A stretch of 40,117 nt of DNA from a virus: positions 1 through 40,117 of IMG/VR virus record IMGVR_UViG_3300015261_000106. The stretch is one strand, 5' to 3'. Positions within the stretch are counted from its first letter, which is position 1. Each line of letters begins with the position of its first letter. Below the pieces are notes generated by a model. That model was given only the letters and a program-made list of their open reading frames with translations, was not told the origin of the DNA and ran no database searches. The position numbers and the translations under genes were made by a program. Of this stretch, positions 31,433-39,641 are shown in pieces.

Positions 31433-32451
31433 TGATCGAACAACTTGCCAGCCAGGAACTTTTGCCGGCCGCTCTCGATGCCTCCAGTGCGGGTACTCAG
31501 GTGTTTAGCTTCGGAGAGCCGACGCCGGTGTTGGGTGGACAAGAGGTGTTCGATTACCTGGAGTGTTGGTTCAACGGGCGGTGGTATGAGCCGCCGTTGT
31601 CGCTCAATGGCCTCGCCCGCTCTGTAGGGGCGAGCGTGCATCTGCATTCAGGATTGATGTTCAAGCGCAACCTATTGAGCAAGACGTTTATCCCGCATCC
31701 GATGTTGTCCCGGTCGGCTTTTGAACAGTTCGCCCTGGATTTCCTGTGCCTGGGCAATGGCTATTTGGAAAAGCGCCGCTCGGTGCTGGGCAACACCCGG
31801 CAACTGGTGCCGTCGCTTGCGAAGTACATGCGGGTTGGGCCGGATGGGCAGTTCTACCAGGTGCAGGGCTGGAAGAACGAGCACGCGTTTGAGCCAGGGA
31901 GCATTTTTCATCTGCGTGAAGCGGATTTGCACCAGGAAATTTATGGGTTGCCGGAGTGGATCAGTGCGTTGCAATCGGCGTTGCTGAATGAGTCGGCGAC
32001 GTTGTTTCGGCGTAAGTATTACGAGAACGGCAGTCATGCTGGATTTATCCTGTACATGACCGATGCGGCGCAGACTGAGGCGGATATCGACGCTTTGCGT
32101 AAAGCGCTGAAGGATTCCAAGGGGCCGGGGAATTTTCGAAACTTGTTTGTCTATTCGCCCACGGGCAAGAAGGACGGGATTCAGCTAATCCCTGTCAGCG
32201 AGGTAGCGGCCAAGGACGAATTCAACTCGATCAAAAATCAGACTCGTGATGATGTGCTGGCGAGTTTGCGGATTCCTCCACAGTTGATAGGCATTGTGCC
32301 GCAGAACGCGGGTGGGTTTGGATCTATTAGCGAGGCTGCTCAGATATATGCGGACAATGAACTGGAGCCTATTCAACAAAGGATGAGCCAGCTTAACGAT
32401 TGGATCGGTGAAGAGGTTATTTCGTTTAAGGTTAAGGGCCTAGAAAGTTAG
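31432..32451 (+). CDS. Q: Portal protein Q
   Basis: 339 aa from the ATG at 31432. It is a PBSX/P2-type portal: FSFGEPTPVLGGQEVFDYLE, LAVHSGLMFKRN-like (here GLMFKRNLLSKTFIPHP), FALDFLCLGNGYLEKRRS, and the C-terminal DDVLASLRIPPQLIGIVPQN with FGSISEAAQIYADNELEPIQ. It forms the ring through which DNA enters the head. It meets the leftward HEPN gene 23 bp after its stop. Confidence 0.96.
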   Translation: MIEQLASQELLPAALDASSAGTQVFSFGEPTPVLGGQEVFDYLECWFNGRWYEPPLSLNGLARSVGASVHLHSGLMFKRNLLSKTFIPHPMLSRSAFEQFALDFLCLGNGYLEKRRSVLGNTRQLVPSLAKYMRVGPDGQFYQVQGWKNEHAFEPGSIFHLREADLHQEIYGLPEWISALQSALLNESATLFRRKYYENGSHAGFILYMTDAAQTEADIDALRKALKDSKGPGNFRNLFVYSPTGKKDGIQLIPVSEVAAKDEFNSIKNQTRDDVLASLRIPPQLIGIVPQNAGGFGSISEAAQIYADNELEPIQQRMSQLNDWIGEEVISFKVKGLES

Positions 32452-32474
32452 GCCCAAGTGAACGGCTTCGGGGA

Positions 32475-33416
32475 TTACAGTTCCGCTATTATGCCGAATA
32501 TCAATTTTCTCATGTGTTCTTCGATTTCAGTATTGTTCCCCTCGAACAAGTGGTAAATGTCATTTGAAGTTAATATTTTTTTATAGATTTTCCTTGCTAT
32601 GTCATCGCAGTGCTGAGATGTTTCAATAAGGTCTTTTATGTCTTTGTCTGAGATGATATCCCCGTGTACGGTCTTTGATCGAATGCCATAAGCTTTTTTT
32701 GTTTTCTTAAATATTTCAAGTCTTTCATTCGGATCGCTTGATAATGAAAAAGCTATTCGCTCGGCTAGCTGGTGCGAGAGTTCCACAGCGTTGGTGCTCA
32801 ATAACGATTCAAAAAAAGAACAGTATGTTGATATTTTTATTGCTAAGTCACTAGCTCCGCGAGCCATTTGTAGATGGTAGCTAGCTACGTTGATTCTGCC
32901 TGTAGATTTTTGTAAAGCGGTATGCGCTGGGTTGTTCTGCTCTTTCAGTCCTCTAAATGTGTTAAAGGACAGGGCGCAAGCCGATTCAATATCTTCCTGA
33001 TTCAAGGTGAGTATTTCCTTGCCACCTTTCGCTAAGGAATAATGCATACTCAATGAGTTGCTGTGAATGCATGTGTTATCAGTTCCTATAGCGAAGCCGT
33101 TATCGCAATTAACATTGCAATCGCGTCCCAGCCAAAGTGCGATCAAAAAAGCTTGTGCTTCTCTTAGTAGATTAATTATCTCTATGTGTGCTCCCTCTTC
33201 AGCTAGAACACTGCCTGTTGTATAGATTACTGGTGTTCCGCTTGTGAGGAAGCTGTATTCGAGTTGGCCTAGGGCTGGAATTTGCCAAAGTGGTATTAGT
33301 GATTTAATAAAGTTCGGGTTGTTAGTTATGAAAGTGTTTTTTGCGGTTTTTATTGGGTTTTCTAGTGTGTGTGATATCTTTAAATCGGTCAGGCCTGTTA
33401 TGTATAAAAAATTCAC
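32475..33416 (-). CDS. HEPN-domain protein, putative defence RNase
   Basis: 313 aa from a GTG at 33416, with GAGG five bases upstream and a start NFLYITGLTDLKI that looks natural. Longer frames run into the YedK gene. Residues about 195-290 form a helical HEPN-like domain with an R-x4-H motif (RSKTVH, about 245-250) after SDLAIKISTYCSFFESLLS and LAERIAFSLSSDPNER, similar to ApeA-like HEPN proteins. The N-terminal part is not recognised. HEPN RNases are common toxins and phage-defence effectors. The gene is AT-rich and stands alone between the packaging unit and the SOS module. Confidence 0.65.
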   Translation of the reverse strand: MNFLYITGLTDLKISHTLENPIKTAKNTFITNNPNFIKSLIPLWQIPALGQLEYSFLTSGTPVIYTTGSVLAEEGAHIEIINLLREAQAFLIALWLGRDCNVNCDNGFAIGTDNTCIHSNSLSMHYSLAKGGKEILTLNQEDIESACALSFNTFRGLKEQNNPAHTALQKSTGRINVASYHLQMARGASDLAIKISTYCSFFESLLSTNAVELSHQLAERIAFSLSSDPNERLEIFKKTKKAYGIRSKTVHGDIISDKDIKDLIETSQHCDDIARKIYKKILTSNDIYHLFEGNNTEIEEHMRKLIFGIIAEL

Positions 33417-33466
33417 TTTTGCCTCGTTTTTATAAGTTGGCGTTAGGATGATTGTAAGGGGCTTTT

Positions 33467-34174
33467 TTAAGACCAATCCCCAGCGTCTGCCAAGGGTTCT
33501 ATCAACTCTGGACCTTGATTTTTCACATTTCCCACTTCTCTGCCTACGGGAAACCACTCGAAATCCTCGACAGGTCGGCAGTGATCTCGCGCAATTTCTT
33601 CAGCATGCGCCGGCTCAAGGTCAGACGTCAGCCATTCTCGAGCTTGCTCCGGTGATAGCACCAAAGGGCGTCGGTCATGAATATCCACCATACCCTGATC
33701 GCTAGCAGCGGTAATGATGACAAAACCGTCGCCTTCTTGCCCCTCAAGTCCAGATTGAGCCTGTGCAAGAGCGCCAAAGAACATAGGCTTCTGGGTTTTC
33801 AGTCGGATGAAATAAGGCTGTTTTTTCTTCGGGTCGTTGGGATCCTTGACCCACTCATACCAGCCCTCGCTAGGAACCAGAGCACGGCCATTCGGCCAAA
33901 GCTGTTTGAAGAACTTCCCCGTCGTGACGGTTTCAACCCTCGCATTGATGGGATCGGGGCGTTTTCCCTTCGCCCAAAATGGCGACCAGCCCCACCTGAT
34001 AGGGGTGATGTAAAGGCCGGCATCGCTGGTGTGCAGGATTTGCACGCGAGTCGTCGGGGCGATGTTGTACCGATTTATCGGTTCTGCATCGAAACCGCTG
34101 AATAGGGGAAGCTGTGGCCCTAGCTCCTCTAGGAATACTGCCATCCCTTCGTACTGCACGAATCTCCCGCACAT
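33467..34174 (-). CDS. yedK: SOS-response-associated peptidase / abasic-site shield (YedK, HMCES)
   Basis: A 235-aa SRAP protein. It begins MCGRFVQY, so Cys2 becomes the N-terminal nucleophile that bonds to abasic sites in single-stranded DNA. Further marks are NRYNIAPTTRVQIL, INARVETV, VPSEGWYEW and the conserved histidine of MVDIHDRRPLVL. It diverges from umuDC across a region with a perfect LexA box, so both are probably induced by DNA damage. Confidence 0.95.
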   Translation of the reverse strand: MCGRFVQYEGMAVFLEELGPQLPLFSGFDAEPINRYNIAPTTRVQILHTSDAGLYITPIRWGWSPFWAKGKRPDPINARVETVTTGKFFKQLWPNGRALVPSEGWYEWVKDPNDPKKKQPYFIRLKTQKPMFFGALAQAQSGLEGQEGDGFVIITAASDQGMVDIHDRRPLVLSPEQAREWLTSDLEPAHAEEIARDHCRPVEDFEWFPVGREVGNVKNQGPELIEPLADAGDWS

Positions 34175-34237
34175 GGGTTGTCCCGCCTGTCAGATTTTTC
34201 CTATACAAAATTGACCGCCAACCTTGTACAAAGTTAA

Positions 34238-34253
34238 CTGTATGTTCGTACAG
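34238..34253. promoter_or_regulatory. LexA (SOS) box
   Basis: CTGTATGTTCGTACAG is a CTG-N10-CAG site of LexA type with a symmetric outer part. It lies 19 bp before the umuD ATG and 64 bp from the yedK start, so LexA bound here can silence umuDC and perhaps yedK. Confidence 0.9.
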
Positions 34254-34271
34254 TATTCTAGAGCGTGCGTC

Positions 34272-34697
34272 ATGAGCTTTTCAATTTTAGGCCCTATTGC
34301 CGAGGGTGGCTTGAAGCTGCCCTTGTGTTCGTTTCGAGTGCCCGCCGGGTTTCCCTCTCCAGCGGCGGACCACATCGAAGCGCAGATCTCATTGGATGAG
34401 GTTCTGAACATTCGTGCCCCGCATGTCTACCTTGTCTCAATCGCTGGGGAGAGCATGCAGGGCGCCGGTATTTTTGAAGGCGATCTCGCGGTGGTGGACC
34501 GAGCTCTTGAGCCTGTGCACGGTCATATCGTCGTAGCGCTGTTGAACAACGAGCCGGTATGCAAGCGGCTTTGCATTCGCGGCAGGGAGGTGATTCTCCT
34601 TTCGGAGAACCCAAAGTATCCACCGAGGTACGTGCTTGAGGGCGACGAGCTGGTGATCTGGGGCGTCATTACATGCAGCGTGCGCAGCCATGTCTAA
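34272..34697 (+). CDS. umuD: UmuD-like DNA polymerase V subunit
   Basis: 141 aa from the ATG at 34272. It has the self-cleavage site Ala25-Gly26 (FRVPAGFPSP), the catalytic Ser61 in AGESMQGAG and Lys98 in PVCKRL, the normal S24 layout and length of UmuD. RecA filaments trigger its cleavage to UmuD', which joins UmuC. The gene follows a LexA box and overlaps umuC by 8 bp. Confidence 0.96.
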   Translation: MSFSILGPIAEGGLKLPLCSFRVPAGFPSPAADHIEAQISLDEVLNIRAPHVYLVSIAGESMQGAGIFEGDLAVVDRALEPVHGHIVVALLNNEPVCKRLCIRGREVILLSENPKYPPRYVLEGDELVIWGVITCSVRSHV

Positions 34698-35967
34698 ACT
34701 CCAGCCAGTTTTCGCCCTGATCGACTGCAACAGCTTCTATGCCAGTTGCGAGCGCGTGTTTCGACCCGACTTGGCCCGCGTGCCCATCGTAGTGCTGAGC
34801 AACAATGACGGCTGCGTGATTGCCCGCAGTTACGACGCCAAGCCCTATGTGAAGATGGGCGAGCCGTATTTCCAGATCAAGCACAAGCTGCATAAGCATG
34901 GCATCGTCCCGTTCTCGTCGAATTACGCCCTCTACGGCGATATGAGTGAGCGGGTCATGACGCTCATTGAATCAATGGTGCCTGCCGTAGAGGTCTACAG
35001 CATCGACGAAGCCTTTGCCGACATGACCGGCATTGATGGCCGGGATGCGCTCGGCAGAAAGATCCGTAGCCAGGTGCTTCGCTGCACAGGCATCCCGGTT
35101 GGGGTGGGGATCGCGCACACCAAAACTCTGGCAAAGCTGGCAAATCACACCGCCAAACGGCTCCAGATGGAGACCGGCGGAGTGGTCGATATCTGCGACC
35201 CGTTCAAGCGTGACTGGGTTTTGCGCAACACCGACGTGTCCAAGGTCTGGGGCGTCGGTCGCAAGATGAAGCTTAACCTGGACGCCATTGGCATCAAGAC
35301 CGCAATGGACTTGGCAAAGGCCGACCCGTGGACGCTACGCAAGAAGTTCAGTGTGGGGATCGAGAAGACCGCCCGGGAGCTGGCCGGCACGCCATGCCTG
35401 GAGTTGGACGAGCCGGACCCACCGAAGCAAGAGATCTGCTGTAGCCGGATGTTTGGTAAGCGGCTCACGGAGTTGGCACCAATCAGGGAAGCGGTAGCCA
35501 CCTACATGATGCGTGCCTCGGAAAAGCTCAGAGCACAGAAGTCGCTATGCAAGAAGGTCCGCGTCAGTATTCGCACGGGCATGTTCAACCCGGAGGAGGC
35601 GAAGTACGCCAATGGTGTGTTGATCGACCTGCCATACCCCACTGACGATTTGCGGTTGCTGACTAAGGCTGCGGTGGACGCGCTCGACCGGGTCTTCCGA
35701 CCAGGCTTTAAGTACAGCAAGGCTGAAGTGTTGTTGATGAACCTCTGTCAGCAGGGAGAGTACACCGACGACCTGTTTGTCACCCTCCAACCAGCCGACG
35801 CCACGAAGTTGATGGTGGTGCTAGACCAGATCAATGGGCGATGGGGAAGAGGTACCCTGCGTTCGGCCAGCGTCCCCGCCACCCCTGATTGGGGTATGCG
35901 GCGGGATATGATGAGTCGAAGCTTCACCACAAGGCTAGACCAGTTATGGGTGATCCCCTGTAAATAA
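34690..35967 (+). CDS. umuC: UmuC-like Y-family DNA polymerase
   Basis: A 425-aa translesion polymerase of the UmuC/RulB type: FALIDCNSFYASCERVF at the N terminus, VVLSNNDGCVIARSYDAK, SIDEAFADMTG with catalytic acids, a helix-hairpin-helix region (VWGVGRKMKLNLDAIGIKTA) and a C-terminal little-finger part. With UmuD' it copies damaged DNA at the price of mutation. Plasmids and phages often carry such pairs to survive UV. Confidence 0.97.
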   Translation: MSKLQPVFALIDCNSFYASCERVFRPDLARVPIVVLSNNDGCVIARSYDAKPYVKMGEPYFQIKHKLHKHGIVPFSSNYALYGDMSERVMTLIESMVPAVEVYSIDEAFADMTGIDGRDALGRKIRSQVLRCTGIPVGVGIAHTKTLAKLANHTAKRLQMETGGVVDICDPFKRDWVLRNTDVSKVWGVGRKMKLNLDAIGIKTAMDLAKADPWTLRKKFSVGIEKTARELAGTPCLELDEPDPPKQEICCSRMFGKRLTELAPIREAVATYMMRASEKLRAQKSLCKKVRVSIRTGMFNPEEAKYANGVLIDLPYPTDDLRLLTKAAVDALDRVFRPGFKYSKAEVLLMNLCQQGEYTDDLFVTLQPADATKLMVVLDQINGRWGRGTLRSASVPATPDWGMRRDMMSRSFTTRLDQLWVIPCK

Positions 35968-35996
35968 GCGATGGAAGCCACCAGACTTCTTGAAAG

Positions 35997-37646
35997 TTAA
36001 TTATGTTTTGCCATCCATTCGCCAAAAGTGGGTAGCGCTTCCTCGTTTGCAAACGGAAGTGTAATGAATGAACAGTATTGCTCTGCACGACTATATTTGT
36101 CTGGCTTGCATAAAAAATCAACTTCATATTTCTTCAGGATTTCGAATGTTTTTTCATCGCCATAAGGATCTTTTATATTATCGGTCAGATAAAGTTGATA
36201 AAGAAGAAGCCAGTGTTCGTCTATGACGTAGCGCGGACAGTCAAGTATTGAATTGCAATAGTCAACAACTGCGTCTGTGGCGGTCTTGAATTGAGATAGC
36301 ATAGTTAATGCGACGCAATCCTTTGAGCCAATAATTTCTTTTGTAGATTGTTCTGAAGGTTGTGCTTCTAGTCTTTCAAGGTAATAAAGAGCCCAGCACA
36401 TTCCGTCCGAGCGGCGTTGTAATGCATTGGTGTAAATTATTCCATTGAGTTTGTCTATGAGGCTATCTTTGTCATAATAGTCTACGCGTGCATCAATCTG
36501 TTCTAGGTATGGCAATAGTATAGGATAGTGCCATGCGAGGTTAAGTGTATACTGAAAAATATCTGCGGCTGCTCTATCCTTTAATCTTCGACAAATTGCA
36601 GCGACGGCAAATTTCAAAATACTCCCATCAGGTGTGCTGTTATTTAAGCGTACCGCGAGGTCCATAAATTGAAACGCGTCAGAGGTGTTCATGAAAGCAA
36701 TTTGCCCGTCATCACGTAATAGAGGCGGTAGGGCTGCCGTCAGCGTAGACACCCAGTGCTCTTGTAGTGGCTCGGGAAGTTCCACTATAGAGGTTTTTGC
36801 TAGGTTAAGAGCTAATTTGTATCGGCTGAGCTCCTTCCCTAAATCTCGAATAAATTCTTCAGCCTCAGCATGGGTATTACATAGGGCAGTGTAGTCGTCT
36901 ATGTAACGAACGAAGGAGTATTTCGTTCTTAGGCTTCGATCAACTGCTGCTAAGATGATCTCGACCGCAATGCTTGAAGACGCGGGACCAATGGGCAGTC
37001 CAGATGTTTCCCCGCGCTTTGCTGATCGTAACGCCTCATCAAGTTCACTGCTCCAATGAATATCTAGTTTCGGTTCAGTAAGTTTGGCTTTAGCTTCATC
37101 GAAGCCCTGAATAGCCCACTCTAGCGAATGCGTATAAATAGATCCAAAGCAGTTGGCTACGTCTGTGTGAGCACGAAATTTTTTGCCGAAGCTTTGTTCC
37201 ACTGAGGTCAAAGCTTTGGTTTCAGGGTCTTCATAGTTCATTATCAAGATGCGCCCGTCAATGTGGCAGTCGACAGTTATTGCGCTATTAGGATCTTGGA
37301 TGGACTTTTTTATGATGTCAATGTGTTTCTCCAAAACACTAAAAACTTTAGCGTAAGCCATGGGGTGTATCAAGCCTAGGACGCGAGAGACATTATTATA
37401 GCGAGTGGATCGGTATTCGGCTAAATCAAATCCCAGCCTTCTTCGAGCTTTGCTTAGTTGTACTTCCTCTAGAAGCTTGTGGGCAATTTCTGGCGTAAAA
37501 CGTCGCGTGCAGATGCTCGGTGGAAGTTCAGTGGCAAGGTCTTTTTGATTTGGGAAGTAATTCCACCTAGTAAGAGCTTCCAGAAAGTGTCGCTCCTCAA
37601 AGATAGCGGGGCTGGTGCTGATATGAGTAACGGCAAGATCTTTCAT
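35997..37646 (-). CDS. Reverse transcriptase, Abi-P2/DRT type
   Basis: 549 aa from the ATG at 37646 (569 aa from the ATG at 37706; neither has a good ribosome site). RT motifs in order: motif A TDVANCFGSIYTHSLEWAI (about 161-179), motif B GLPIGPASSSIAVEIIL (216-232), motif C YIDDY (248-252). A long helical C-terminal half follows. There is no maturase or integrase domain, so it is a stand-alone defence-type RT. Length and P2-like context recall the P2-family RT known to exclude T5 (Abi-P2). The gene is AT-rich and follows a structured intergenic region. Confidence 0.88.
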   Translation of the reverse strand: MKDLAVTHISTSPAIFEERHFLEALTRWNYFPNQKDLATELPPSICTRRFTPEIAHKLLEEVQLSKARRRLGFDLAEYRSTRYNNVSRVLGLIHPMAYAKVFSVLEKHIDIIKKSIQDPNSAITVDCHIDGRILIMNYEDPETKALTSVEQSFGKKFRAHTDVANCFGSIYTHSLEWAIQGFDEAKAKLTEPKLDIHWSSELDEALRSAKRGETSGLPIGPASSSIAVEIILAAVDRSLRTKYSFVRYIDDYTALCNTHAEAEEFIRDLGKELSRYKLALNLAKTSIVELPEPLQEHWVSTLTAALPPLLRDDGQIAFMNTSDAFQFMDLAVRLNNSTPDGSILKFAVAAICRRLKDRAAADIFQYTLNLAWHYPILLPYLEQIDARVDYYDKDSLIDKLNGIIYTNALQRRSDGMCWALYYLERLEAQPSEQSTKEIIGSKDCVALTMLSQFKTATDAVVDYCNSILDCPRYVIDEHWLLLYQLYLTDNIKDPYGDEKTFEILKKYEVDFLCKPDKYSRAEQYCSFITLPFANEEALPTFGEWMAKHN

Positions 37647-38067
37647 TTTAATTGGCTCGTTATGTTGGCGATCTGAGAATAGCAGTAGAAGCGCAGGGGT
37701 CGTCATATGCTGGCGCGCGCCGTCATCCCCCCACCACGCCTACGGGCTAAATTGGTCGCTTTTCTTGCACGTCTTCACTGGCCTAGGAGCATGGCGTGGC
37801 GGGTGCAAGTGGACAGCCACCGATAGGCAAATAGCCTGCGGAATTCTGCGGCAGCTGGGCCTGGCACGGCCGTCCGAGCGAATAATGAGCTTGGGATTTT
37901 AGGAGAGGTTTCCGGAAAAAAGTAATTTGGTTAGGAAGCGAATAGCGCTGTGCCTGAAGCGCTAGAGAGTCAGGCTTCAATGGATTACTCCCTAAGGAAA
38001 TTCTGAGTAATCCACAAGGTGATTTTTCTGTAAGTTATTGATATTAAAATATAAAAGAGGTTGGGGA

Positions 38068-38121
38068 AATTACCTTGATTAAAAGTAATAACCTCTCTAT
38101 GAAATTACCTAAGAATTACCT
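38068..38121 (+). repeat. AATTACCT repeated three times
   Basis: AATTACCT occurs at 38068-38075, 38103-38110 and 38114-38121, all in the same direction. Short same-direction repeats a few hundred bases from the tRNA-Gly palindrome (38371-38397) could be arm-type sites of a former integrase. Confidence 0.4.
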
Positions 38122-38272
38122 TGCCCAATCGCTCGCATAGTCAATGAGCTCAGGGATTTGTCATAGGACGGCGGGGAGGGATTACTCAGCTTACTCGTCT
38201 CCGACGGCTTTCTCGAAAAACTGAGAGATGGCTCGGGACTTTTTTGCTGGCTGAATGGTGCGCACGATTTCG

Positions 38273-38297
38273 AAAACTGTCACCAAAACTGTCACCA
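38273..38297 (+). repeat. 12-bp tandem repeat AAAACTGTCACC x2
   Basis: AAAACTGTCACC at 38273-38284 is directly followed by a second copy at 38285-38296 and a further A. It lies about 50 bp from the tRNA-Gly fragment. A reading frame across it (FENCHQNCHQSDEV) may be the decayed tail of an integrase gene, but this is weak. Confidence 0.5.
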
Positions 38298-38343
38298 GTC
38301 TGATGAGGTCAGGCTCCAGAATCGCTGGAAGCCTTGAAAATAG

Positions 38344-38397
38344 TGGAGCGGGTGAAGGGAATCGAACCCTCGTTATCAGCTTGGGAAGCTGATAACG
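38344..38397 (-). repeat. 3' half of tRNA-Gly(CCC), orphan attachment site
   Basis: The minus strand carries the anticodon loop TTCCCAA (CCC), the 3' anticodon stem, variable loop, T arm GAGGG-TTCGATT-CCCTT and acceptor end CACCCGC-TCCA of a tRNA-Gly(CCC). The D arm and 5' acceptor are missing, so it cannot be a working gene. Around the anticodon loop is a perfect 10-bp inverted repeat CGTTATCAGC/GCTGATAACG (38371-38380, 38388-38397), the symmetry expected of a tyrosine-integrase core site with a 7-bp crossover. Confidence 0.85.
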
Positions 38398-38423
38398 ATT
38401 CAGAACGCGGATTACTAGATCGA

Positions 38424-39641
38424 CTACTTGCGATGGTGGGCAAGCTGCAACGCCTTATAAGCCGGAAGAAAAAAGTTCGGAATTTCATCTTCGGTCTGGA
38501 AGTCCGCTAGTTTCGTATCTAAAGAAGGTTTTTCGGTGGTTTTGTCTCGGTGAATCATCCGGGTTTCACGCTTTAATTTTCCGTTAACGTCTAAGGCAAT
38601 AACTTCTAAGAATTCACCCGTGATTGGTAACTCTCGAATCGGGATCGAATACAGATTTTTGGCGCTGCGAAGCCAGCCCTCAGATATCCATAATATAAAA
38701 TTTGGCTTCAAGTACTGTACTCTGTCAGCGATTGTTCTCCAGAATATATACTTGTCGGCTTGATCATCAAAAAAGGTTGTAATCATGTCAATTGGCTTTG
38801 TTGTGGAGTCGAGCAAGAAACACATGGGGGTATGGTATCCGTCGCTATCAAAAATAGTTTTTGCGTATTTCCCATAGTGCTCTACCAAACCTTCAACGCT
38901 TGCAGTGGGGGCGCTTTTGTAAATGCCAGAGAGAGGACTGTTCTTAATGGCGTTTATATCGATTGGGATTCTCTTGTTACGTACAACGACCGAGTCTTTA
39001 GAGTTTAGCTTGAAGTATATTGTTTCACGCGGGTTGGAGTTTTCTACGCCTGACTCACTGGGTTGTCTAATATCTTGATTTAATGCTGCACCTAGATGGA
39101 GAGCCAGATTGTTGCAGCAATTGTATAGCCTTGAATATATGTATTTGAAGGCTTGCAGAAGTTCCCAGTTAGGTAAAGTGTTTGCTACCCAGGTGCGTTC
39201 TGTTTTAACGACTGCTGAGTCGGATATAGAACTAGGTAGGCTATGTTTAGCTAGTTTTCTTAGTTTTTTAACGTTAGCGTCAAGTAGTTCTGTTGGCCCG
39301 CAGGGGATGCTGATGTCTTGTTCAAGAATGTAAGAATAAAATAATGTGACAGATAAGGAGCTGTGCATGTCGAGGTCTCCTTCTTTTTCTATGGTGTTTC
39401 TGGAGTCTTTGGCCCAGGTCATTAGGGTGTCATTGGCCCATGCTTCTATAATGTTCTTTTTATACCAGGCTTCATAATCTGGGATTTCTGATTTTAATTT
39501 CTGAATCAAAAAAGTTACGGTGCGGGAGGTCTGTAGGAATTGATTGGTGTTCAACCGGAACAGCTCTGGATCGAAATATGTAGACTCACATTGAAGTAGT
39601 AATTGGGCTAAATCCTTAAGGCGGCGCTCCCATCTATACAT
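38424..39641 (-). CDS. Unrecognised 405-aa protein
   Basis: A real-looking gene: an excellent ribosome site (AAGGAG, six bases before the ATG), AT-rich, and 26 bp from the tRNA-Gly fragment. I do not recognise the protein. The N-terminal 150 residues are helical, with YRWERRLKDLAQLLLQCES, YFDPELFRLNTNQFLQTSRT and a motif WAKDSRNTIEKEGDLD that looks conserved. The C-terminal half is mixed alpha/beta, ending in KALQLAHHRK. No membrane segment is seen. Placed at the cargo-rich right end upstream of the RT on the same strand, it may be a defence protein, alone or with the RT; that is inference. Confidence 0.7.
   Translation of the reverse strand: MYRWERRLKDLAQLLLQCESTYFDPELFRLNTNQFLQTSRTVTFLIQKLKSEIPDYEAWYKKNIIEAWANDTLMTWAKDSRNTIEKEGDLDMHSSLSVTLFYSYILEQDISIPCGPTELLDANVKKLRKLAKHSLPSSISDSAVVKTERTWVANTLPNWELLQAFKYIYSRLYNCCNNLALHLGAALNQDIRQPSESGVENSNPRETIYFKLNSKDSVVVRNKRIPIDINAIKNSPLSGIYKSAPTASVEGLVEHYGKYAKTIFDSDGYHTPMCFLLDSTTKPIDMITTFFDDQADKYIFWRTIADRVQYLKPNFILWISEGWLRSAKNLYSIPIRELPITGEFLEVIALDVNGKLKRETRMIHRDKTTEKPSLDTKLADFQTEDEIPNFFLPAYKALQLAHHRK

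Larger units (their letters stand above)
37707..38343. other. Structured intergenic region upstream of the reverse transcriptase
   Basis: No convincing protein gene. It contains CTTGCAC/GTGCAAG (37764-37809), a perfect 9-bp inverted repeat GGATTACTC/GAGTAATCC (37982-38013) and a nested hairpin AGAGGTT-ATTAC/GTAAT-AACCTCT (38056-38096). On the minus strand that hairpin is followed by TTTATATTTT, like a terminator. Upstream non-coding RNAs accompany several defence RT families, so one may be encoded here. Confidence 0.5.

Noticed and set aside
10637-32451. Tailocin (R-pyocin-like) cluster
   Set aside because: Capsid, scaffold, portal and both terminase genes are present and intact, so this is a phage genome.
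35997-37646. Retron or group II intron reverse transcriptase
   Set aside because: No maturase domain and no recognisable msr/msd with the usual inverted repeats; motif A and the length fit stand-alone Abi-P2/DRT-type RTs better.
38344-38397. Functional tRNA-Gly gene
   Set aside because: The D arm and 5' acceptor strand are absent, so it cannot fold as a tRNA.
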